Shown one piece after another: positions 45,501 through 56,000 of a DNA stretch of 64,000 nucleotides. This stretch comes from JAGNHB01 sp964436005 (GTDB lineage: Bacteria; Acidobacteriota; JAAYUB01): positions 25,469 through 89,468 of the forward strand of contig CAYTBK010000003.1 in the NCBI GenBank assembly GCA_964436005.1, read 5' to 3'. The position numbers and the translations under genes were made by a program. The notes under the pieces were generated by a model that searched no databases, had not been told where the DNA came from, and worked only from the letters and a program-made list of their open reading frames with translations. Each line of letters opens with the position of its first letter. Position 1 is the stretch's first letter.

Positions 45501-45938
45501 AGCAATCGGCAGAACGGTCCAAGAATCCCTCGAAGCGTCGTAACATTGGATAACCGTGGTGGGGGCAAATTCTGTCGTCGATGCGTTGCCGCCCAACAGG
45601 TAGATTTTGTTGTCCTCCGTCGGATTGCTGAGGGCAAACCCGCCCGCGATTTCCGACCGGGGGTAATTCGAACGCTGCACGAGGTCCGGAAGCTCGCTGG
45701 CAGAGGATCCATTCGCCCATTCTTGCCCCTTGCCTTCTGCGTTCACCGCGGCAGATTGCACGACCGCCCCGATCAGGCAAAGGAACAAGACGCCAAAGAG
45801 AAGAATTCTGAGATTGGCGCAAGCCCCAAAAGCATGCTCCCGTTGCCCCAACCTGCTGCTCGGACGCGCCCGCAGGCAGCAACCCTTGGAAATCCATTTT
45901 TCCTCATCTGTTTTCGCAGCGTGGACCCTCTCCGTCAT
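39597..45938 (-). CDS. Giant surface/secreted protein: Kelch blocks, LRR, FG-GAP repeats
   Basis: About 2,113 residues from the ATG at 45938 (AAGGAGG upstream; the frame extends 63 codons more without support). An N-terminal membrane or signal segment is near 43-65 (LRILLFGVLFLCLIGAVV). Two adjacent Kelch-type blocks (about 84-394 and 395-705) are near copies. They are followed by plant-type LRRs (about 712-940: NQLEGAIPPEWG, NQLSGTIPAELG), then FG-GAP/VCBS repeats (about 1310-1610: DLNGDGKKDW, DFNGDGAPDL, DLNRDGYDDL). The C-terminal 400 residues are beta-rich with repeated segments typical of large secreted proteins in some phyla. One CXXCH (CADCH, about residue 2053) lies near the end. A role in adhesion is likely from architecture. 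It is divergent from the HTH-FHA gene. Confidence 0.85.
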   Translation of the reverse strand: MTERVHAAKTDEEKWISKGCCLRARPSSRLGQREHAFGACANLRILLFGVLFLCLIGAVVQSAAVNAEGKGQEWANGSSASELPDLVQRSNYPRSEIAGGFALSNPTEDNKIYLLGGNASTTEFAPTTVIQCYDASRDSWTVLPIALPYPYLNNESFGAAVASNGKIYLSPGNGYGGWGGHNRIIEVDPVAGTARERAAISAGNIWGVALVPAPASLGGVYLFGGWDGGAVSSVLHYDPSTDTVRAVGSLSGGRTMGARVQMPDGSVYLFGGNTLATASLVEVFDPRNETLTVIPNPKGFSFNHGTKGWVGSDGCIYLWTWDFSGNGPNTVVKFDPVTKEFSDFGLPPGPFPGNQFMWGCTPDSVWTKVFFFCRYSPSTPDVRYNETWELTFLKNMPDLTPKADYPRAEIKSGFAVSNPTAENKIYLLGGNASTTEYAPTTVIQCYDALNDYWTVLPIALPYPYLNNESFGAAVASNGKVYLDPGNGPGGWGQHNRIIEVDPVAGTARERAAISSGNIWGVALVPAPAFRGGVYLFGGWNGGPVSEVLHYDPSSDMVRPVGSLGGGRTIGARVQTPDGAVYLFGGSTTETAVIVEKFDPVTETLTEIPNPGEFRFNHGTKGWMGADGKIYLWNWAHFGNGHTGVVRFDPNTGEFDAYGVPPGPNPANYFWGCCPDLSGISVYFFCRFSASDPNGRFGETWELSLSDEPAIPAEERAALIDLYNATNGDTWADNTGWRTPPLAGDGFAQAGTEGSWRGVAVKNGHVSQISLTFNKLAGFLPPTLANLSLLDRLYLFDNQLEGAIPPEWGVLAELRELNLGGNRLGGSLPETLSNLANLEVLDVKDNQLSGSIPAAWGNLSQLRELNLARNQLSGTIPAELGRLTELVYLQLNNNQFVGEIPAEIGNLHALNFLNLGANALVGEVPSTLANLHDLIFHASLTNCDYNGLFVSDPAVKTFLDGKMGPEWSNMQTVAPKGVQAVATGAGATKLGWTPSPRLAVRKSAEQEEADGYEVWGTGGGEGTWRLLSTLHGQGVDAVTEALSHSRTNKFKVRSVTAPHDRNANRVYSSFSPEILVRPTSATGNVDVYVDGEHAGAILPDSPSQVLPASAVTLRLAPSSFANASAENPVCIVVKLPGRALLSQTLASGTMLTAAPQSDNGESLVDLAVAEYRLTNGKPVPVDGSSLQGIGPHAVQVLRYVEGEDAFWLRVTESTASWAPLNGGDFLGVTIGLGGGFWPSTAATNWGAEGIGKQVSTLLCGNLKEYVFDAGAGNFFSLTLLCQDQRTGLPGATTFGPDPVFPVFTREEAVRGTSSTAALGGVLADTASADVNLDGVEDLVAVVSGEPRVYWCPGLLAGGYGGMNVTALDSSAGRPAVVDAADVDGDALPDLIVGEQGGTLSVYPWSRIFGATRNKTAVQASLQRKLSIASVPTASLALDLNGDGKKDWAGVSTTGNSLEVRFGEAFLSAATYSTPAEPVGLVSGDFNGDGAPDLAMACKNTGSVAVYWNNGLGSFTRGDVNGLGNGPSALDAGDLNRDGYDDLVVTIKNSKELVALLSTGGNTFDWEGRQRVALPHKPRAVALADLDGKLGPDATIGFEDSSRLTRLYADPLGHLGDERTVTDMVGAILTDLEGVSLDAGVTSLRPVSGGRTTGGIYDEHGLVQTLAAESGTICWPRSAGVSFALVNLGLEDASATFDLHADRAKGPVATTTLPLEARRQAFGYLYYDDVLGPEASQDNHWAKARMDVADVKGFFMEPAPGGPDLDGVEVPTQGGGLTAMAFPEVLTGEGYTKIVLINPGFEQASVRLSLYKADGSLKAQAGRLIPPGDRLETDVVTLFPAAASGDWVGVRSDRELLGTESFGTHSGNVAVLSALPAGRSSGILFDPHMASGDFGTVVYFSDLTLVNTGGTAARIQVTRRNDDGVILNTATVDVPAMGKIRTEVKTLLGLAGTVEGWLQVDPGGASGITGCMTFGEQGAHSKILSSLPLQGLGHRKFLLPFIANGKFGESTYFTGFAVLDPDSATRPRVKLTAYDSAGQALASRTYTLKKPDNMCADCHKRQVFMLNQAMAELPNMLGGYLVLEAETMTRGLLVFQLFGDFNNTVLSAVPSIPLD
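43823..45689 (-). repeat. Tandem duplication of a ~310-residue Kelch block
   Basis: Two consecutive blocks of the giant protein (about 84-394 and 395-705) are closely similar throughout. Shared stretches include NKIYLLGGNASTTE, VLPIALPYPYLNNESFGAA and VDPVAGTARERAAIS. The similarity is high at DNA level too, which points to a recent duplication or gene conversion. Confidence 0.88.
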
Positions 45939-46210
45939 CACCGGTTCCTCCTTTGACATAATGTGGCCGCCTTTCCTGATGCTAGCTGCCCTGGCGCCAA
46001 ACGCATGCCGGCAAACCACGACAAAATCCGACAGCATCAGCCATCCACCGTGAAAGCATGGGAACAGCGACTGCCATGATTTTTGCTCTGCGGTCTTCAA
46101 TTGTCGTTTCGGCTCATCCAAATTCATGATACTAATCTACCGTATTTGGAATTTTCACCATTCGACCGGTCGCTGTTCGACCGGGTCCGGCCTTGGAGGA
46201 GCGATTACCG

Positions 46211-46777
46211 ATGCCCGTGGGAAATGGCCTTCTCGAATCCTGGAAACAGATCGCCGATTTCCTCGGCTGCAGCGAGCGGACGGCCCAGCGGTACATGGAC
46301 CGGGGCCTGCCCGTCCACCACGTGGGCGGCGGGAAGCTGCGGAGGGTTTACGCCCGGGCGGACGAATTGGCGGCCTGGGTCCGCTCCGGCGATGGCGCCG
46401 GCGATGCGGAAGGAACACCGGAAAACGCGCCCCACGGCGCCCCGGCCGCCGGCGCGACGCCGTTCGCCTTCTACCTGGAGATCACCCGGGGCCAATCCGT
46501 CGGCGCTACCTTCCCCCTCCAGAAGCCCATGGTCGTCATCGGACGCGAACTCGGCTGCCAGATCACCGTGGCGGAACCTTCGGTGAGTCGGCGCCACGCC
46601 CGGATCGTCCCCGGGCCGGATGGCCTGACGGTGGAGGACCTGGCCAGCAAGAACGGCACCTTCGTCAACGGTCGCCGCATCGGCGCCCCCCGCCCTCTTT
46701 CCGAGGGCGACCGCCTCAAGCTGGGCAAGACCCTGGAGTTCACCTTGAAATCCGCCCAGGCCGCGGACACGGTGTAA
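46211..46777 (+). CDS. HTH-FHA domain protein
   Basis: A 188-residue protein. The N-terminus is an excisionase/MerR-like winged HTH (GLLESWKQIADFLGCSERTAQRYMDRGLPVHHV is the helix pair with the helical turn at about 8-40, quoted in part as GCSERTAQRYMDRG). A linker follows and then an FHA domain (about 90-180) with SVSRRHARIVPG and LASKNGTFVNGRRI, the phosphothreonine-binding motifs. The ATG at 46211 has GGAGGA upstream; a TTG at 46193 is possible. It lies 19 nt before a Ser/Thr kinase gene, so the FHA part may read that kinase's phosphorylation and the HTH part alter transcription. This coupling is inference. Confidence 0.85.
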   Translation: MPVGNGLLESWKQIADFLGCSERTAQRYMDRGLPVHHVGGGKLRRVYARADELAAWVRSGDGAGDAEGTPENAPHGAPAAGATPFAFYLEITRGQSVGATFPLQKPMVVIGRELGCQITVAEPSVSRRHARIVPGPDGLTVEDLASKNGTFVNGRRIGAPRPLSEGDRLKLGKTLEFTLKSAQAADTV

Positions 46778-46796
46778 CCGCCCCAGCGCCTCGAAC

Positions 46797-50198
<3,402 letters not shown>

Positions 50199-51081
50199 CT
50201 GCAGAGATCCCTGATCAAGACGGCCACGAAGAGGAATCCGGGCCTTTTGCCCGGAGGGCATCCATGTCCATCTGGACCGTACCGGTCGAGCGGTTGATTC
50301 CCTACGGGAAACGGGCGGTTCCGCCTTTCGAACGGGCTATGGAAATGAATTCCCTACGGGAAAAGGGGTTGACGGCGCCGGGGAGGGCATCCCGTTCCAT
50401 TGCCGCGGGAGATCCCGCGCTCCCATTACCGGCCGGAACGGCCGGGGGATAGTAGCCGGCAGGAGGCCCGCCGGAGGCGGGTCTCCTGCCGGTGAGGGGA
50501 TATCGAATTCGGTGTGGGCGCCCGGGAGGGGCGCTGGAACGTCACGGTCCGGATTCCGCCGCCCCGCCGGGGCGGAAGGCCTTCAACACCCGCCATCCTT
50601 CGCGGCCTTCGCGCGCTTCGTGTTCAAACACATCTTGTCGCCGGTCGCGGCCCGACAGGCTGCCCGGGCGATTCCGGGTCCCCCCGCCCCAGGCCCGCGG
50701 CCTGGGCTCAGGGATCCGGCGCCGACGGCGCCGCTTTGCTTTCGTGGTCAATCCTCCCCACGAAAATCACCAAGGTCTCGAAGGGTTTGCTGGAGGGGAA
50801 GGAGCGCCCCGAACCGCCAGGCCTCCGAACTATTTGTGTTTCTGTGGTAAAAATATTCCTTGGTTTTATTTTCAATCAAAACAATGGGGAACCCCGACGA
50901 TCGCCCGAACCACCCCCTTTTTCCCCTCTTCCCTGTTGCCGCGACGGGGGCCATCGGATAGAATGCCTTCGACTTATTCAGGCAACCCAGTCGCCGCGCC
51001 CGCAACGGGGACGATAGTGGAACCTCATGCCCCGTGCCGCCGCCGCAGAGACGAAGGGAAATTTTCGGTGAGGTGAATGAC
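50199..51081. other. Non-coding interval with GC-rich hairpin
   Basis: No convincing gene is seen in these 883 bp. A 17-bp inverted repeat (50456-50472 with 50476-50492, one mismatch, 3-nt loop) may be a terminator or processing signal for the kinase gene, though it lacks a T tract. The segment 50840-50900 is AT-rich. The stretch 50620-50640 resembles the short ACGAAGG-type intergenic repeats seen at 57880-57915. Several open frames here have repetitive, low-information translations and look spurious. Confidence 0.5.
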
Positions 51082-52125
51082 GTGGGTAACTACTTGAACC
51101 TGCTCCTGGTGTTCGCTCCCGTCGCGCTGGCCATGCAGTTCATGGGCGCCGGAAGCTCCTACATCTTCATCGCCTCGGGTCTGGCCATCATCCCCCTGGC
51201 CGGCCTGATCGGGCAGAGCACCGAAAACCTCAGCCAGAAAACCGGGCCCGGCCTCGGCGCCCTCATCAACGCCACCTTCGGCAACGCCACGGAGCTGATC
51301 ATCTCCATCATTGCGCTGCGGCAAGGATACGTCGAGATCGTCCGGGCGTCCATGAGCGGGGCCATCATCGGCAACATCCTGCTGGTGCTGGGCAGCGGCA
51401 TCGTCATGGGCGGCCTGCGCAACAAGGAGGTCAGCTTCCACCCGCAGGCGGTGGGGCTGGGCACTTCCCTGCTGAGCCTGGCCAGCATCAGCCTCGTCAT
51501 GCCCACCCTGTTCAAGGCCACCACGCAAAACGTTACGGCGCGCCAACTGGACACTCTCTCCCTGGCGGTGAGCGTCGTCCTGATCCTGTGCTACGTCGGA
51601 TACCTCTTCTTCTGCCTCCGCACCCACAAGCACCTCTTCCGCTCGGAAGAGACGGAAGAGGAGGGGGGCTGGAGCCTGAAAAAGTCCGTCGCCGTCCTGC
51701 TGGGTGTTACGGTGGCCCTGGCCGTCATGGCCGAGCTGCTGGTGGGCTGCATCGAGCACGTCGGCAAGACCTGGGGGCTCTCCGACGTCTTCATGGGGGT
51801 ATTCCTGCTGGCGGTCATGGGCAACGCCGCCGAGTTCGGTTCGGTGCTCCTGGCGGCCGCCAAGAACGAGATGGAGCTGGCCATCCAGCTCTGCGTGGGC
51901 AGCAGCGCCCAGATCGCCCTGCTCATCACGCCGGTGCTGGTCTTCCTCAGCTTCCTCTGGACGCCCATGAACCTGATCTTCAACCCCTTCGAGGTGGTCG
52001 GCATCGTCATCGCCGTGGCCGTTTCCCAGATCCTGCTCATCGACGGCAAGTCCCACTGGATGGAGGGCGTCCTGCTCATCGGCACCTACGTCATCCTGGG
52101 GATCACCTTCTTCTTCCACCCTTGA
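51082..52125 (+). CDS. Ca2+/H+ (cation/proton) exchanger, CAX family
   Basis: About 347 residues, eleven or so membrane helices. The two CAX alpha-repeats carry the signature acidic residues in FGNATELIISIIALRQG and MGNAAEFGSVLLAAAKNEME. A charged loop, SEETEEEGGWSLKK, separates the halves. It exports Ca2+ (or another divalent ion) using proton influx. The GTG at 51082 has AGGTG upstream by 6 nt and is preferred. Upstream GTGs at 51034 and 51073 are less convincing. No partner gene is nearby. Confidence 0.93.
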   Translation: MGNYLNLLLVFAPVALAMQFMGAGSSYIFIASGLAIIPLAGLIGQSTENLSQKTGPGLGALINATFGNATELIISIIALRQGYVEIVRASMSGAIIGNILLVLGSGIVMGGLRNKEVSFHPQAVGLGTSLLSLASISLVMPTLFKATTQNVTARQLDTLSLAVSVVLILCYVGYLFFCLRTHKHLFRSEETEEEGGWSLKKSVAVLLGVTVALAVMAELLVGCIEHVGKTWGLSDVFMGVFLLAVMGNAAEFGSVLLAAAKNEMELAIQLCVGSSAQIALLITPVLVFLSFLWTPMNLIFNPFEVVGIVIAVAVSQILLIDGKSHWMEGVLLIGTYVILGITFFFHP

Positions 52126-52352
52126 GGGGAAACAACTCCTTTCTGCACTTCTGTTCCCGGCCTGCCGGCGGAAACGCCGGCGGCCTCCGCCGTAGCGGTC
52201 TTCCTCATTCGCCGCAGCGAACTTCCGCCGGAAGGTCGGCGAAGGGGGGCGAATCGAGGATGTGGGTGCGCCGCCCGGCGGAGAGTGCCTGCGCGGTTCG
52301 CCTGGTCGACCTTCCGCCGGAACTTCGTCAAGAAGCGACACGACGGGAAAGG

Positions 52353-52382
52353 GGGTGCGCCGCCCGGCGGGCGGCGCCTACG
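52353..52382. repeat. GC-rich palindromic intergenic repeat, copy 1
   Basis: A 30-bp unit identical to 53042-53071, ending 9 nt from the stop codon of doxX (minus strand). It contains a near-perfect GC palindrome (core GCGCCGCCCG / CGGGCGGCGC). A shorter copy is at 52957-52980 and another partial one near 52266-52281. The flanking 100 bp are also similar between copies 1 and 2. Confidence 0.85.
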
Positions 52383-52391
52383 GCAGACGAT

Positions 52392-52835
52392 TCAGCGGCG
52401 CCGCCGGCCGGCCAGCATCGCGTCGAGGGAGTAGCGCCCCGGCCCCGCCAGCAGCAGGGCGACGAACCCGGCCAGGTAGACGAAGGCCAGCTCGCCGCTG
52501 CCCGGCCCGCGCAGCGCCCCGCCGTGCACGACGAAGAAGGCCACGCCCATGGTGAAGGCCAGGGGCACGGCGGCCAGGCGGGTCAGCAGGCCGGCGGCCA
52601 GGAACAGCGAGGCGAACAGTTCCGCCGAGGAGGCCAGCAGCAGGCTGGCCGACGACCCGATCCCCAGGGGGTCGGGAAAACCGCCCCCCCCGGAAAGCAG
52701 TTTTTCGAACTTCCCCCACCCGTGCAGCCCGGCCAGGCTGAGGCCGAGCCAGAGCCGGAGCGCCAGCAGGCCCAGGTCCGTGGCCCAGCGGGGCGCACCG
52801 GCCTGAATGGAAATGACTTTTTGGAATATGTTCAA
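52392..52835 (-). CDS. DoxX-family membrane protein
   Basis: A 147-residue protein with four membrane helices. It has LALRLWLGLSLAGLHGWGKF, LLASSAELFASLFLAAGLLT and VFLAGFVALLLAGPGRYSLD-like segments typical of DoxX/DoxD relatives, ending in a basic tail (GRRRR). DoxX-type proteins associate with thiosulfate oxidation or redox stress in some organisms, but the common bacterial members are of unknown function. The start is the TTG at 52835 with AAGGAGAG upstream. It sits between two palindromic repeat units, on the same strand as the PKS. Confidence 0.85.
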   Translation of the reverse strand: MNIFQKVISIQAGAPRWATDLGLLALRLWLGLSLAGLHGWGKFEKLLSGGGGFPDPLGIGSSASLLLASSAELFASLFLAAGLLTRLAAVPLAFTMGVAFFVVHGGALRGPGSGELAFVYLAGFVALLLAGPGRYSLDAMLAGRRRR

Positions 52836-53041
52836 GACTCTCTCCTTCGAAATCGCTTCATCGAGCCATCCAGGAACGGACTTCCGTTCCGTCCTGCCTG
52901 TCTGATGAGTCCGCCGGCCGGCGGATTCAGAACGGCCGGCCGCGGGTTGGCAGAGTGAACCGCCCGGCGGGCGGCGCCGAGAGCGTTCGGCGCAGCGGCC
53001 TTCCGCCGGACGGTCGACGAGAAGCGCCAGGTCGGGAACGC

Positions 53042-53071
53042 GGGTGCGCCGCCCGGCGGGCGGCGCCTACG
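53042..53071. repeat. GC-rich palindromic intergenic repeat, copy 2
   Basis: Identical to 52353-52382. It lies 5 nt past the stop codon of the polyketide synthase gene on the minus strand, so both full copies follow a minus-strand stop and could act as 3' hairpins. Confidence 0.85.
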
Positions 53072-53076
53072 TCCGG

Positions 53077-56000
53077 TCAGGGGGGAATGTCCTCCGCCGC
53101 ATCCTGGGGGAGCACGCCGGAGGCGGGGCTGGCCGGGCCCGCCCCCTCCGTCCCGGCCGTCACGTCCGCCAGGAAAGGGTCGGGAACGCCGGGCCGGCCG
53201 GCCAGGAAATCGTCCCACTGCATGGCCATGACGCAGCACTGCGTCGTGGCCGACCGCATGGCCAGCGCCAGGGCCGCGAAGGCGCTGCCCGCTTCCAGGC
53301 CCTCCACCCCGTGCCCCCGCAGGCCCCGGATGCGATTGGCGTCGGCGGCCAGCCCCACGCCGGACCACAACCCCCAGTCGACGCACAGGGCCGGCAGCCC
53401 GCGACGCCGCCGCTGCCAGGCCAGGCTGTCGAGGAAGGCGCCGGCGGCGGAGAAGGCCGCCAGCCCGGGGCTGCCGAACAGGCCCGCCGCCGAGGAGAAG
53501 AGAACGAAGTGGTCCAGTTCCAGACCGCGGGTCGCCCGGTCCAGGAGCCAGGCCCCCGTCAGCTTCGGGGCCAGGACGTCCCGGATCGGTTCCGGGTCCA
53601 GGCGGTCGGCCAGGAAAACGTTGGACGCCCCGGCCAGGTGGAACACCCCCCGCAGCTGCCCGCCCGGGACGTCCGCCGTGCGGACGGCGGCCTGCACGTC
53701 TTCCGCCCTGGTCACGTCCCCCCGCACCACCTGCACGTCCACGCCCTTTTCCAGCAAACGCCGCACCGTGTTTTCCGCCTCGGGGGAAGGTAGCCGGCGC
53801 CCCATGAGCAGCAGCCGGCGGGCCCCCTGCCCGGCCAGCCATTCGGCCAGCAGCAGGCCCACGCCGCCCAGCCCGCCCGTGATCAGGCAGCTGCCGCCGT
53901 CCGGCACCAGGCCGCGGGCCCGCAGCCGCTCCCGCCGCTCCACCCGGGCGGCGCTCAGGACCACCTTGCCCGTGTGCCGCGCCTGGGCCATCCAGGCGAA
54001 AGCGGCCGGCGCCTCCTCCAGGTCGAAGACCTCCACGGGCGGCAGGGGCAGGCGCCCCGCCTCCAGATCGCGGAGGATCTCCGCCAGGACCGCCCCGGTC
54101 TCCAACGGACGGGTGCGCGTCTCCTCCGCCAGGTCCAGGACCAGGTAGCGGGCCGTGGGGTGCAGGGAGCGCACCTGGTCCTCCCCCAGGATCTCGGAAT
54201 CCCCGAGCTCCACGAACCGCCCGCCGGGCGCCAGGGATTGCAGGCTCAGCGACACGGCGTCCCCGCTCAAGGAGTTCACCACCACGTCCATCCGCTCCCT
54301 TTCCGGCAGGAGGGCGATTTCACGGTGGAAACCGGTGTCCCGGGAGCTGAAGATCCGGTGGGCGCCCCACTGCAGCAGCAACTCCCGCTTTTCCGGGGTG
54401 CCCGCCGTGGCCCAGACTTCCGCACCCAACCGCTTCGCCACCTGCAGGGCGGCAAAGCCGACCCCGCCGGCGGCCGTGTGCAGCAGGACCCGTTCGCCCC
54501 GCTGGAGGCCGGCCAGGCGCTGCAAGGCGCACACGGCGGCGAGATAGGCGGTGGACACGGCCGCCGCCCGTTCCCGGCTCCACCCCTTCGGCCGGGGCCG
54601 CACGAGTTCCTGGCGCGCCAGCACGTATCGACCCAGCGCCCCCGGCGCCCCGCAGGCGATCACCGGACGCCCCGGCGTATAACCGTCCACGCCCGGCCCG
54701 GTGGAAGCCACCTCCCCGGCGCACTCGAAGCCCAGACGCTCCCTTTCGCCCGACCGGCTTCCGAGCGAGGCCTGGATGTCCCGGAAATTGAGTGCGGCGG
54801 CCTGGACGCGCACTTCCACCTCCCCGGGCCCCGGTTGCCGCCTGGGTTCGGCCTCGAAGTGCACGCCGGCCGGTCCGCCGCCCGGAAAGACCGCGAGGAA
54901 GCAGGAGCCCCCTTCCGGCAGCGCCGGCACAGGCGCCCCCGGAACCGGGAAACCCCGCTGCAGCCTGGGCACAAACCGCCGGTCGCCGCGCAGGGCGATC
55001 CGGCACTCGCCGTCCTCGGCCTCCAGTTCGTCGGCCAGCCGCCCGATTTCCCGCCAGTCCGGACGGGCCGACAGGTCGAAACAGGCCAGGCGGCGGTCGG
55101 GCTCCTCGCTGTGCAGCGAGCGGGCGAAGCCCCACAGGGCCGCGGCCCCCGCGTCGATGCGAAAATCGCTCTCCCGGACAGGCATGGCCCCCGCGGTGAC
55201 GATGGCCACGGGCGCCCCGGCCGGGAGCCCCCGGTACCGGGCCACAAAACGAATGAGCAGATCCAGGACGACCCGGACCGAAGCGAAACCGTCCAGGTGC
55301 TCGACGACGAAGACTAGGCCCGCTTCCATCGGGCAGGCAGGCGCCGCTGCGGACGGGAAAGGCGGATCCGTCGTCCGGCTCGCCGCCGGGGTGGGTGCGG
55401 CGGGCGGGCGGCGGCTGTCCAGTTCTCCCGCCAGGAGGCAGGCGATCTCCCCCTCCCCGCCCGCGATCCGCCAGGAGCGCCTGGCCCGGCCGTTTTCGCC
55501 CGCCGGCCGCGGACATTCACGCCAGGAAACGTGGTACAGGAGGCTTTCCGGATCCTGGAAGCAATGGGAGGGCAGAGGGCGGCAGCGCAAGCCGCGGATC
55601 TCCAGGACGGGGGCGCCGTTTTCGGCGAAGGCCTGGAGTTCGCCCGCGGCGCGGTCGGAAGCGGGACCGCCTTCGGGTCGGAAGACGACCCGCCAAGGGC
55701 CCGGGCCGGGGCGCCAGAACCCGCAGGAACGGAAACCGGCCGGAACGGGGCCGGCCAGGACGGCGCCCAGTTGCAGGCAGGCGTCCAGCAGGGCCGGGTG
55801 GAAGGGGAATAGCTGGCCGGTCCCGGCCTCGGCGGGAGCGGTCAGGCCCAGCACGCCCCCGGGGCCGGCCCGCACCTCCCGCAAGCCGCCGAACGGCTCT
55901 TCGCACTGGAAGCCCGCCTCCTGCAGCCTCCGGCGAAGGCTTTCCGTTACCCCGGTTTCGGGAAAATCCTCCCCCAGCCGGGCCGGATCGAGGCAAGCCG

